The position numbers were made by a program, and so were the translations under genes. DNA of 64,000 nt from assembly GCA_032622095.1 (NCBI GenBank), contig CP136063.1, positions 70,967,980 through 71,031,979 on the forward strand. The letters run 5' to 3'. Shown here one piece after another: positions 34,847-46,755 of the stretch. The notes beneath the pieces were generated by a model, which saw only the letters and a program-made list of their open reading frames with translations, made no database searches and had not been told where the DNA came from. This DNA is from Siphonodentalium dalli. Taxonomy: Eukaryota; Mollusca; Scaphopoda; Gadilida; Siphonodentaliidae. Numbering within the stretch: position 1 is the first letter of the stretch; each line of letters begins with the position of its first letter.

Positions 34847-37800
34847 CCCGGGGTGCCACCCCGTGGGTGTTAAATGGGGTATGGACAATTTTGGAGAATG
34901 GTAAGGATTTCGAGCGATCTGCCCCAAATACCCCCTAGAAACAGCACAATGCCCCATCCATCACCCCGCGGGTGCCACCCGAAGGGGGTAAAATGGTGTA
35001 AGGTAAGGATTTCTACCGATTTGACGGCCTGGGTGGTGGCCCGCTCCAATTATCCCCTAGAAACACCCCGACCCCACCCATTTCCCCGGGGTGGCACCCG
35101 AGGGTGTGAAAATGGGGTATGGATCATTTTCGAGAACGGTAAGGATTTTTACCGATTTGACGGCATGGGTATGTGGCCCGCCCCAAATACCCATCAGAAA
35201 CACCCGGCCTCCAACCATCAGCTCAATGGTGCCACCCCGAGGGGTGAAAATGGGGTATGGACTATTTTCGAGAACGGTAAGAATTAGCACTGATTTGACG
35301 GCGTGGGTGAGTGGCCCGCCCCAAGTACCCCATAGAAACAACCCGAACCACCAATCACCTCATGGGGTGCCACCCCATGGGGTGAACATGGGGTATGGAC
35401 ATTTTTTCGAGGAGAGTAATAATTTCCACTGATTTGACGGCACGGTGAGTGGCCCACCTCAAGTACACCATAGAAACACACCGATCCCATACCAATCACC
35501 TGCGGGGGTGCCACCCCGAGGAGGTGAAAATGGGGTATGGATCATTTTCGAGAACGGTAAGGATTTCGACCGATTTGACGGCATGGGTGGGTGATCTACC
35601 CAAAATACCATAGAAACTCCCGGATCACCCACCCATCACCCGGGTTGCCACCCGAGGAGGTGAACATGGGGTAAGGACCATTTTCGAGAACGGAAAGGAT
35701 TTCGCCCGATTTGATGGCATGTGTGATGGCCCACCACAAATAACCCCTAGAAACACGCCGAACCCGAGGCATCAACCCCAGTGGCTGCCACCCCAAGGGG
35801 TGAACATGGGGTATGAACCATTTTTGAGAACGGTAAGGATTTCGACCGATTTGATGGCATGGGTCGGTGGCTTGCCCCAAATAACCCCTATGAACACCCG
35901 ATTCCCAAGCCATCACCACAGGGTGGGTGGCCCGCCCTAAATACCCACTAGAAAAACCCCACACCCACCCATCACTCCGGTGGGGGTGCCACCATAGGGA
36001 GTGAAAATGCCGTATGGATTTGACGGCATGGGTGGGTGGCCCGCCCAAATACCACCTAGAAATACCCGACTCCCACTTATCACACCGGTGGTGCCACTCC
36101 GCAGGGGTGAACATGGGGTATGGACAATATTCGAGAATGGTAAGGATTTCGACCGATTTGACGGCGTGGGTGGCTGGCCCGCCACAAATACCTCATATAA
36201 ATACCCGAACCCGACATCACCCGTGGGTGGTGCCACCCGAAGGGGTGAAAATGGGGTATGGACCTTACTCGAGAACGGTAAGAATTTCCACAGATTGGAC
36301 GCCATGGGTGAGTGTTCCGCCCAAGTAACCCAAAGAAACACGTCGATACCCCACCAATTACCTCCTGGGGGATGCCACCCCAGGGATGAACATGGGGTAT
36401 GGATAATTTTCGAGAAGGGTAAGAATTTAGACCGATTTGACGGCATGGGTGGGTGGCTCGCCCAAAATACCCCCTAAAAACACCCGACCCCACCCATCAC
36501 CCGGGGTGCCACCCAGGGGGTGAACATGTGGTATAGACAACTTTCGAGAAGGGTAAGAATTTCAACCGATTTGACCGCAGGTGGTGAAAATGGGGTACGG
36601 ACCATTTTCAAGACCGGTGTGGATTTCGACCGATATCACGGCTTGGGTGGTTGGCCCGCCCCAAATACCCATAGACATACCATACCCCCACCATCACTCG
36701 GGGGTGCCACTTCGATGGGGTAAAATGTTGGTAGCCCGCCCCAAATACCACCGATTGGACGACACGGATGGGTGGCCCGCCCCAAATTCCATCTAGAAAC
36801 ACCCCGAACCCGACCGATCACACCGGGGGTGACACTCCGTATGGGTGTAAATGGGGTATGGACTATATTAGATAAGGATTTCGACCGATTTGATGGCATG
36901 GGTGGGTGGCCCGCCCCAAATACCACCTATACATTCACCGAACCCATCTATCACCCCTGGGGGTGCCACCCCGAAGGGGTGAATGGGGTATGGACCATCT
37001 TCGAGAACGGTGAGAATTTCCACCCATTTGACGGTATGGGCGAGTGACCGCCCAAGTACTCCATAGAAACACACTGACCCCCCCCCCCACCAATCACCTC
37101 CATGGGGTGCCACCGAAAGGTGAACATATGGTATGGACAATTTTCGCGAAGGGTATGAATTTTGACAGATTTTACGTCATGTGTGGGTGGCCCGCCTCAA
37201 ATACCACCTAAAACACCGACCCCACCCATCACCCCGGGGGTGCCACCCCGATGAGGTGAAAATAGAGTATGGTCCTTTTTTCGAGAACGGTGAGGATTTC
37301 GACCGATTTGACGGCCAAAAATACACTAGAAACTCATGGATCCCCCACCATCACACCCGGTGTGCCACCCGGAGGGGGGGGGTAAAAACGGTATGAACCA
37401 TTTTTAGAACGGTAAGGATTTCGACCGATTTGGTGGCATGGGTGTGTGGCCAGCCCCAAAAACCTACTAGAAACACCCGGACACAACCTATCACCCCGGG
37501 GGTACCACAACGTAAGGACCATTTTCGAGAACCGTAGGGATTGCGACCGTTTGACGGCATGGGTGGGTGGCCCACCCCAAATACCCCATAGGAACACCCG
37601 AACCCCCATCCATCACCCTCGGGGTGTGCCAACCGATGGGTTTAAACTGGGGTATGGACCAGTTACGAGAAAGGTAAGGATTTCAACCGATTTGGCGGCA
37701 TGGGTGGGTGGCCCTCCCAAATACTCATGGAAACACCCGACCCCCACCCATCACCCCCAGGGGTGCCACCCCGAGGGGGTTAAAATGGAGTAAGGACCAT

Positions 37801-38255
37801 TTTCGAGAAAGGTAAGGAATTCGATCGATTTAATGGCATGGGTGGGTGGCCCGCCCCCCAAATAGCCCATATAAAGACCCCGACCCCGCACGTCACCCAC
37901 GGGAGTGCTACCCGGAGGGGGTGAAAATGGGGTATGGACATCTTCGAGAACCGTAGGGGTTTCGACCGATTGGGCTGCATTGGTTGGTAGCCCGCCCCAA
38001 ACACCACCTAGAAACACCCCACCCCCCACCCATCACCCACGGGGGTGCCACACCGATGGGGTAACAATGGGGTATGGACCATTTTCGAGAACAGTAGTGA
38101 TTTAGACCCATTTGACGGTATTTGTGGGTGGCCCACCCCAAATACCCCATAGAAACACCCGAACCCCCATCCATCACCCTCGAGGTGTGCCACCGAGTGG
38201 GTTAAATTGGGGTATGGACCAGTTTCGAGAAAGGTAAGGATTTCAACCGATTTGC
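34847..38255 (+). repeat. GC-rich satellite of about 140 bp, block 1b
   Basis: Continuation of the same satellite to the right of the transposon. Successive CGAGAA anchors at 35131, 35269, 35408, 35549, 35685 and 35825 give spacings of 136-141 bp. Several units are truncated (for example near 36010, 36520-36600 and 36725-36790), showing unequal exchange or deletion. Homopolymer runs (C11 at 37078-37088, G8 near 37375) are possible assembly weak points. Confidence 0.9.
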
Positions 38256-39215
38256 GTCTCTCACCAAGACAAATATGTTAAGGTATGGCAACTTCCATTT
38301 TCGTTCTGGCCTTTCATCGCCACGATTGGCGCATTTGTTGAACTTCCATAGTCGATCCGGGACTGTATAATCAAACTCAAATCGACTTACATATTATAAG
38401 TCATTATTATTACGAAGTTGAATTTTTGTGGGATCTTTTTATTTTTGGGACCAACCAACACAGGAAATCATTCGAAGTGCTAGTATAGAATATCTTTTCG
38501 AAAGACCAATTTATGTCAAAATATTACAATAGGGCCCTTCGGCCAATTCACATCTGACCACTAAAACAATATGACGACCGTCGCCCAATGTTGTTCGAAT
38601 AAGACCAAATATGGTCACACAAATGGTTCCTTATGGTGCCACTAAGTCGAGGACAATTCAAAACCACACACGCACCCGAGTGGGTTAAACTGGGGTATGG
38701 ACCAGTTTCGAGAAAGGTAAGGATTTCAACCGATTTGGGTCTCTCACCAAGACAAATGTGTTAATGTATACAACTTCGATTTTCGTTCTGGCCTTTCGTC
38801 GCCACGATTGGCGCATTTGTTGGACTGCTATAGTCGATCCGGGACTGTATAATCAAACTCAAATCGACTTAAATATTATAAGTCATTATTATTACGAAGT
38901 TGAATTTTTGTGGGATCTTTTTATTTTTGGGACCAACAAACACAGGAAGTCATTCGAAGTGTTAGTATAGGATATGTTTTCGAAAGACAAATATATGTCA
39001 AAATGTTACAATAGGGCCCTTCGGCCAATTCACATCTGACCACTAAAACATTATGATGACCGTCGCCCAATGTTTTTGGAATAAGACCAAATATGGTCAA
39101 ACAAATGGTTCCTAATGGTGCCCCTAAACCGAGGAAAATTCAAAACCCACTCTATCATCTCAAACGCTATCTAATGAATGCATATATACTTCTTTCTGTC
39201 TCTCCCCAAGACAAA
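38256..39215 (+). repeat. 483-bp repeat, copies 1 and 2 in tandem
   Basis: GTCTCTCACCAAGACAAAT starts at 38256 and 38739, 483 bp apart. Content in order: ACTTCCATTTTCGTTCTGGC, TCGCCACGATTGGCGCATTT, TCGATCCGGGACTGTATAAT, GTGGGATCTTTTTATTTTTG, CAATAGGGCCCTTCGGCCAA, and a tail that includes one short 140-bp-satellite piece (GGTATGGACCAGTTTCGAGA). The satellite piece is therefore part of the repeating unit. Copy 2 ends differently, through CCCACTCTATCATCTC into satellite. Confidence 0.92.
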
Positions 39216-40319
39216 TTTGATAAGGCTGGTGGGTGGCCCGCCAGAAATACCCCATAGAAACACCACGATCCCCCACCTTTCACCTTTCACCCACGGGGGT
39301 GCTACCCCGAGGGGGTGAACATTGGGTATAGACCATTTTCAAGAACCGTAGGGGTTTCGACCGATTTGACTGGATGGGTGGGTGGCCCAAAATAAACACC
39401 GACACCCCACCCATCCATCACCCCGGGGTGCCACCCGAGGGGGTAAACATGGGGTATGGACCAGTTTAGAGAAAGCTAAGGGTTTCAACCGATTTAACGG
39501 CATGGGTGCATGGCCCTCCCAAATACTCCAGAGAAACACCCCGACCCCACCCTTCACCCACGGGGTGCTACCCCAAGTGAGTGAAAATGGAACAAGGATC
39601 ATCTTCGAGAACCGTAGGGGTTTCGACCGATTTGACTGCATGGGTGGGTGGCGGGTGGGTGGCCCGCCCCAAATACCACATAGAAACTCCCCAACCCACA
39701 CCATTACCCACGGGGGTGCCACCCCGAGGGGGTAACAATTGGGTATGGACCATTTTCGAGAACAGTAGGGATTTCGACCGATTTGACGGATGGGTGGGTG
39801 GTCTGTCCCAAATACTCCCTATAAACAACCGACTCCCTTCCAATCACTTCAGGGTATGGACCATTATCGAGAACGGTAAAGATTTGGACCGATTTGACGG
39901 CGTGGGTGGGTGGCCCGTCACATATACCTCACAGAAACACCCCAATCCCTGCCCAAACACCCAGAGTGGTGCCACCCGAAGGGGTGAAATGGGGTATAAA
40001 CTATTTCCGAGAACGGTAATGATTTCGACCGATTTGACGGCATGGGTGGGTGGCCCCAAATACCTCATATAAACACACCGACACCCGACACCCATCCATC
40101 ACCCCGGGTGTGCCACCCCGAGGGGTGAACATGGGGTATGGACCCTTTTCGAAAACCGTAGGGATTTCGACCGATTTGACGGCTTGTGGGGGTGAACCAC
40201 CCCAAATACCCCATAGAAACACCCGAACCCCCATCCATCACCCTCGGGGTGTGCCACCAAGTGGGATAAACTGGGGTATGGACCAGTTTCGAGAAAGGTA
40301 AGGATTTCAACCGATTTGC
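39216..40319 (+). repeat. GC-rich satellite of about 140 bp, block 2
   Basis: Same satellite as block 1. Some units carry the variant GAACCGTAGGGGTTTCGACC, also present near 32353, 37948 and 41713, so a subfamily is spread among blocks. The first part (to about 39553) is near-identical to 41591-41935. Confidence 0.9.
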
Positions 40320-41590
40320 GTCTCTCACCAAGACAAATATGTTAAGGTATGGCAACTTCCATTTTCGTTCTGGCCTTTCATCGCCACGATTGGCGCATTT
40401 GTTGAACTTCCATAGTCGATCCGGGACTGTATAATCAAACTCAAATCGACTTACATATTATAAGTCATTATTATTACGAAGTTGAATTTTTGTGGGATCT
40501 TTTTATTTTTGGACCAACCAACACAGGAAATCATTCGAAGTGTTAGTATAGGATATCTTTTCGAAAGACCAATTTATGTCTAAATATTACAATAGGGCCC
40601 TTCGGCCAATTCACATCTGACCACTAAAACACAATATGACGACCGTCGCCCAATGTTTTTCGAATAAGACCAAATATGGTCACACACATGGTTCCTTATG
40701 GTGCCACTAAGTCGAGGACAATTCAAAACCACCAACGCACCCGAGTGGGTTAAACTGGGGTATGGAACAGTTTCGAGAAAGGTAAGGATTTCAACCGATT
40801 TGCGTCTCTCACCAAGACAAATATGTTAAGGTATGGCAACTTCCATTTTCGTTCTGGCCTTTCATCGCCACGATTGGCGCATTTGTTGAACTTCCATAGT
40901 CGATCCGGGACTGTATAATCAAACTCAAATCGACTTAAATATTATAAGTCATTATTATTACGAAGTTGAATTTTTGTGGGATCTTTTTATTTTTGGGACC
41001 AACAAACACAGGAAGTCATTCGAAGTGTTAGTATAGGATATGTTTTCGAAAGACAAATTTATGTCAAAATGTTACAATAGGGCCCTTCGGCCAATTCACA
41101 TTTGCGTCTCTCAGCAAGACAAATATGTTAAGGTATGGCAACTTCCATTTTCGTTCTGGCCTTTCATCGCCACGATTGGCGCATTTGTTGAACTTCCATA
41201 GTCGATCCGGGACTGTATAATCAAACTCAAATCGACTTAAATATTATAAGTCATTATTATTACGAAGTTGAATTTTTGTGGGATCTTTTTATTTTTGGGA
41301 CCAACAAACACAGGAAGTCATTCGAAGTGTTAGTATAGGATATGTTTTCGATAGACAAATTTATGTCAAATTGTTACAATAGGGCCCTTCGGCCAATTCA
41401 CATCTGACCACTAAAACATTATGATGACCGTCGCCCAATGTTTTTGGAATAAGACCAAATATGGTCAAACAAATGGTTCCTAATGGTGCCCCTAAACCGA
41501 GGACAATTCAAAACCCACTCTATCATCTCAAACGCTATCAAATGAATGCATATATATACTTCTTTCTGTCTCTCCCCAAGACAAATTTGA
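40320..41590 (+). repeat. 483-bp repeat, copies 3, 4 (truncated) and 5
   Basis: Starts at 40320, 40804 and 41106. Copy 3 to copy 4 is 484 bp, whereas copy 4 is cut to 302 bp, stopping after CCTTCGGCCAATTCACAT and running straight into copy 5 at TTTGCGTCTCTCAGC. Copy 5 shares its special ending with copy 2, so the piece starting at copy 2 was duplicated as a block. Confidence 0.92.
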
Positions 41591-41935
41591 TAAGGCTGGT
41601 GGGTGGCCCGCCCGAAATACCCCATAGAAACACCACGATCCCCCACCTTTCACCTTTCACCCACGCGGGTGCTACCCCGAGGGGGTGAACATTGGGTATA
41701 GACCATTTTCAAGAACCGTAGGGGTTTCGACCGATTTTACTGGATGGGTGGGTGGCCCCAAATAAACCCCCCGACACTCCACCCATCCATCACCCCGGGG
41801 GTGCCACCCGAGGGGGTAAACATGGGGTATGGACCAGTTTCGAGAAAGCTAAGGGTTTCAACCGATTTAACGGCATGGGTGCATGGCCCTCCCAAATACT
41901 CCAGAGAAACACCCCGACCCCACCCTTGCCGTAAC
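41591..41935 (+). repeat. GC-rich satellite of about 140 bp, block 3
   Basis: About two and a half units, near-identical to 39224-39553. The match ends within CCCCACCCTT, after which the left copy continues as satellite and this copy enters unrelated sequence (GCCGTAACATATCAGG). Confidence 0.88.
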
Positions 41936-42655
41936 ATATCAGGCAAGAACCATCACAATACCGGCGATATAGAACGACTTCCGATGTAAAAGTTCCTTAA
42001 TTGTACGATTTAGTGAAATCAGAGGGTGTTGATGGCTGGCCCCATGACGATGCGCGTGCCACTATGCCCTGGGGATCAGCGTCACACTAAATCAAATACA
42101 TTAACTAATCCCTTAGTATATAATTTGCTAATTAAGCCGCGGAATAGCATTAATTATAATATCTCATGCTCACGTTTCCCAAAATCGATGGAAAAATTCA
42201 GTTGAAACCGTGTATATAAAGTTGTCGGTGATATTGTATGAACGTCACACCGATGAACATGTCACATTTCAGTTGGATAAAAGTGTCATAAGTGTATGAT
42301 CAAAACGCCACCTATATATTAGTCACGTATTCTGACTATCTTCATGTGATCAAAACTGCTATAAATACACGAAATACTGTTATAAGGACTGTATCTACCA
42401 TACACGAACTGCAAATTCAAGATATCGAATTTAGAAAAGTCGAGCTCAACACGAATTAATAAAGAGCGTTAACTGTTAACTTGTTTATGGTATGGATACA
42501 GAGCGTTAATTGCAAAGATCTGAGAACAACATTGGTCATGTAGCTAGACCCAAGGCATCAAATCCCACCAACAGCCCCACGCATCTTAAAACTAACATTT
42601 GACTTCCATAGTCTTTCTGGGACTGTCAATGAATCCATTTCTGACAAATTTGATA
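41936..42655 (+). repeat. Duplicated composite segment, second copy
   Basis: 42002-42272 matches 32014-32287 at high but imperfect identity (GATGCGCGTGCCACTATGCC, TACATTAACTAATCCCTTAG, AATTAAGCCGCGG). Then 42300-42560 matches 45060-45290 and, more weakly, 31440-31640 (AAACGCCACC, GTCACGTATTCTGACTA, ATACACGAAATACTGTTAT, AATAAAGAGCGTTAACTG, GATCTGAGAACAAC). From 42560 to 42655 there is a remnant with a CTTCCATAGTC...GGGACTGT phrase from the 483-bp repeat. No gene. Confidence 0.8.
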
Positions 42656-43279
42656 TCCGACTAACACCCTAACCCCCATCCCTCACACACGGGGTGTACC
42701 ACCCGATGGGGTTAAACTTGGGTATGGACAAGTTTCGAGAAAGGTCAGGATTTCAACCGATTTGACGGCATAGGTGGGTGGCCCTCCAAAATACTCCATA
42801 GAAACACCCCGATCTCCACCCATCACCCCCAGGGGGTTAAAATCGAGTAAGCACCATTTTCGAGAAAGGCAAGAATTTGATCGATTTGACGCCATGGTGG
42901 GTGGCCCACCCCAAATAGCCCACAGAAACAACCCGACCCCACCGATCACCCAGAGGGGGAGGAAATGGGGTATGGACCATCTTCGAGAACATTGGTGGTA
43001 TCGACCGATTTGACTGCTTGGGTTAGTAGCCGGCCCCAAACACCACCTAGAAACACCCCAACCCCCACCATCACCCACAGGGTTGCCACCCCGATGGGGT
43101 AACAATGGGTTATGGACCATTTTCGAGAACAGTAGTGATATCGACCGAGTTGACGGCATGGGTGGGGGGCCCACACCAAATACCCCCATAGAAATACCCG
43201 AACCTCCATCCACCACCCTCGGGGGTTAAACTGGGGTATGGACCAGGTTCGAGAAAGGTAAGGCTTTCAACCAATTTGC
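42656..43279 (+). repeat. GC-rich satellite of about 140 bp, block 4
   Basis: About four and a half units of the same satellite, with GGGGTATGGACCATCTTCGA and CATAGAAACACCCCGA anchors. The minus-strand frame of 177 codons here (42683-43216) arises from the repeat and repeats its own motif three times; not a gene. Confidence 0.88.
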
Positions 43280-43520
43280 GTCTCTCACCAAGACAAATGT
43301 GTTAGGGTATGTAAACTTCCATTTTCGTTCTGGCCTTACATCGCCACGATAGGCGCATTTGATGGACTTCCATAGTCGATCCGGGACTGTATAATCAAAC
43401 TAAAATCGACTTAAATATTATAAATCATATTACGAAGCCGATGACAATTCAAAGCCCACTCTATCATCTCAAACTCTATCAAATGCATCCATATATACTT
43501 CCCAAGACATATTTGATAAG
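43280..43520 (+). repeat. 483-bp repeat, copy 6, internally deleted
   Basis: Begins GTCTCTCACCAAGACAAATG at 43280 and follows the repeat to about 43437 (TATTACGAAG). It then jumps to the late part of the copy 2/5 type (CCGATGACAATTCAAAGCCC, near 43438), skipping roughly 220-240 bp, and ends at ACATATTTGATAAGG before satellite resumes. Confidence 0.85.
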
Positions 43521-45047
43521 GTCGGTGGGTGGCCCGCCCCAAATACCGAATATGAACACCGCGATCCTCCCACCCACCACTAGGGGTGACCATGGGGGTA
43601 TAGATCATTTTCGAGAACCATAGGGATTTGGACCGATTTGATGACATGGGTGGGTGGCCCCTAAATAGCTCATATAAACACCTGACACACCCACTCATCC
43701 ATCACCCCGGGCAACCCGAGGGGGGTGAACATTGGGAATGGACCATTATAGAGAACGGTAAGAATTTCGACCGATTTGGTGGCCGGCCCCAAATACCCCT
43801 ATAAACACTCCGATCACCCACCCATCACCCAGGGGTGCCATCCCGAGGGGTGATAATGGGGTAAGAACAATTTTCAAGAACGGTAAGGATTTCCACCAAT
43901 TTGAGGGCATGCATGTGTGGCCCGCCCCAAATACCATATAGAAACAGCCCGACTCCCACCTATTACCCCGGGGTGCCACCCCGACGGTGTGAAAATTGGG
44001 TATCGACCATTTTCGAGAACGGTAATGATTTAGGCTAATTTGAAGACATGGGTGGGTGGTTGGATGCCCACCCCAAGTACACCCTTGGACCATTTTAATG
44101 GGGTATGGACCATTTTCTAGAACTGTAAGGATTTCGACCGCCCAAAACATCACAAATAAACACCCCGACCGCCACCTATCACCCCGGGGGGTGCCACCCA
44201 ACGGGGTGAAATTGGGTATGGACCATTTTAGAGAACGGTAAGGACCACTTAGAAACAGCCGACCCCCATCCAACACCTCCTGGGGGTGCCACCCCGAGGG
44301 AGAGAAAATGGGGACCATTTTCGAGAATAGTAGGGATTTCGACCGATTTGACGGCATGGGTGGGATGCCCGCCCGAAATACCTCATAGAAACACCCGACA
44401 CCCCCCCCCCCCCCACCCATCACACCCGCCGTGTGTCACCCAAGGTAAGGGTATGGACCATTTTCGAGAAAAGTAAAGATTTTGACCGATTTGACGGCCC
44501 AAATACCCTCTAGAAACACCCGAAGGGGTGAAAATGGGGTATGAACCATTTTCAAGAACGGTAAGGATTTCGACCGATTTGACGACATGGTTAGGTGGCC
44601 CACCCTAGAAACACACCGACCCTCACCATCACCACCGAGGGTGCCACCCGAGGGGGTGAAAATGGGGAATGGACCATTTCGTTCGAGAACGGTAAAGATT
44701 TCGACCTATTTGACGGCATGGGTGCGTGATCCGCCCCAAGTACCCCCTAGAAACACCCCGACCCCACCCATCACCCACGGGGGTGCGTCCCCGAGGGGTC
44801 AAAATGGGGTATGGACAATTTTCGAAAACGGTAATTATTTCGACCGATTTGATGGAATGGTTGGGTGGCCCGCCACAAATACCCTTTAGAAGCACTCCGA
44901 CCCACACCCAACACCTCCGAGGGTGCCAACCTAAGGGGGTGAACATGGGGTTTGGACCATTTTCGAAAAAGGTAAAGATTTCTACCGATTTGACGGCATG
45001 GGTGGGGGGGGGGGGCGCCACAAGTACCCCAAAGAAACACGCGACCA
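43521..45047 (+). repeat. GC-rich satellite of about 140 bp, block 5
   Basis: About ten units, several shortened or fused (for example near 44090-44140 and 44490-44530). Homopolymers C14 (44401-44414) and G12 (45004-45015) occur inside units. The long minus-strand frame (43746-44423) is a repeat artefact. Confidence 0.88.
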
Positions 45048-45300
45048 AACGTCAAAACGCCGCCGATATTAGTCACATATTCTGACTAGCTTCCTGTGAT
45101 CACAATTGGTGTACATACACGAAAATACTGTTATACGGACTGTATCTGCCATACACGAACGTCATATTCAAGGTATATAATTTAGAACAGTCGAGATCAA
45201 CACAAAGCTATAAAGAGCGTTCACTGTTAACATGTTTATGGTACTGATACAGATCGTTAATTTCAATGATCTGAGAACAACTTTTGTGTAATTGACCCAT
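45048..45300 (+). repeat. Composite-family fragment interrupting the satellite
   Basis: Matches 42290-42540: TATTCTGACTA, TACACGAAA.TACTGTTAT, CCATACACGAAC, CTATAAAGAGCGTTCACTGT, GATCTGAGAACAAC. Flanked on both sides by the 140-bp satellite, entering at CGACCAAACGTC and leaving at CCATCGTGAAAATGGGGTAT. Confidence 0.85.
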
Positions 45301-46755
45301 CGTGAAAATGGGGTATGGACCATTTTCGAGAACGGTAATGATATCGACCGATTTGATGAAATGGTTGGGTGGCCGCCCAAAATACCCTTTAGAAACACTC
45401 CGACCCACACCAATCCTCTCCAGGGTGTCAACCCTAGTGGGTGAACATGGGGTATGGACCATTTTCGAGAAAGGCAAGGATTTCGACCGATTTGTCGACA
45501 TGGATGGGTGGCCCGCCCCAAATATCCCCTAGAAACACCTCGACCCAACCACCAGCTCCGGTGGGTGCCACCCGAGGGGTGAAAATGGGTTATGGACCAT
45601 TTTCATGAACGGTAACGATTACGACCGATTTGACGACACGGTTGGGTGGCCCACCCCAAATGCCCCTAGAAACACACCGACCCTCGCCCATCACCACCGA
45701 GGGTGCCATCTGAGGGGGTAAGCATGGGGAATGGACCATTTCGAGAACGGTAAAGATTTCGACCGATTTGACGGCATGGGTGCGTGACCCTCCCCAAATA
45801 CCCCCTAGAAACACCCCGACCACACCATCACCCACGGTGGTGCGTCCCCGAGGGTGTGAAAATGGGGTATGGACCATTTTCGAGAACGGTGATGATTTCG
45901 ACCGATTTGACGGAATGGTTTGGTGGCCGCCCAAAATACCCTTTAGAAACACTCCGATCCACACCCATCACATCCGGGAGTGCCATCCCGAGGATGTGAA
46001 CATGGGGATTGGACCATTTTAGAGAAATGTAAGGATTTCGACTGATTCGACGGCATGGGTGGGGCCCCGTCCCAAATACCGCAAAGAAACATCCCGATCC
46101 CCCCTATCACCCGAGGGGGTGAAAATTGGGTATGGACCATTTTCGAGAACGGTAATGATTTCGACCGAAATGGTTGGGTGGCCCGCCCCAAATACCCTTT
46201 AGAACACTCCGACCCACACCCATCACCTCCGACACCACGACCCAAATACAACAACACCAGAGGGTGACACCCGTGGGTGAACATGGGGTATGGACCATTT
46301 TCGAGAATAGTTAGAATTTCGACCGATTTGATTACATGTGTGGGTGGCCCACCCGAAATATCACTAGTAACACCCCGACGCCACACATCCGCTGGGGTGC
46401 CACCCCGAGATGGGAAAATAGGGTATGGGCCATTTTCGAAAAGAGTAAGGTTTTCTACCGATTCGACTTCACAGGGGGGGGGGGTCCACCCCAAATACCA
46501 CATAGAAACACCCCGACCCCACATATCACACCAGGGGTGCCACGGTAAGAATTAAGACCGATTTCATGGCATGTGTGGGTGGCCCTCACCAAATACCCCT
46601 AGAAATACGCCGACCCCCGACGCATCAACCCGAGGGGGTTCCACCCAATGGGGTGAACATGGAGTATGGACCATTTTTGAGAACGGTAAGGATTTCGGCT
46701 TTCCCCAAATACCCCCATATGAACACCCCGATACCACCCATCACCCCGGGGGTAT
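45301..46755 (+). repeat. GC-rich satellite of about 140 bp, block 6
   Basis: Last block, about ten units. A G11 run lies at 46474-46484. The final unit ends CACCCATCACCCCGGGGGTA and passes without spacer into the 549-bp array at CAACCCCTCCCC. Confidence 0.9.

Noticed and set aside
43746-44423. 225-codon minus-strand frame and many 70-190-codon frames in the 140-bp satellite
   Set aside because: GC-rich units with few stop codons produce long frames on both strands. The peptides are repeats of one motif with shifts, and the period is not a constant multiple of three.
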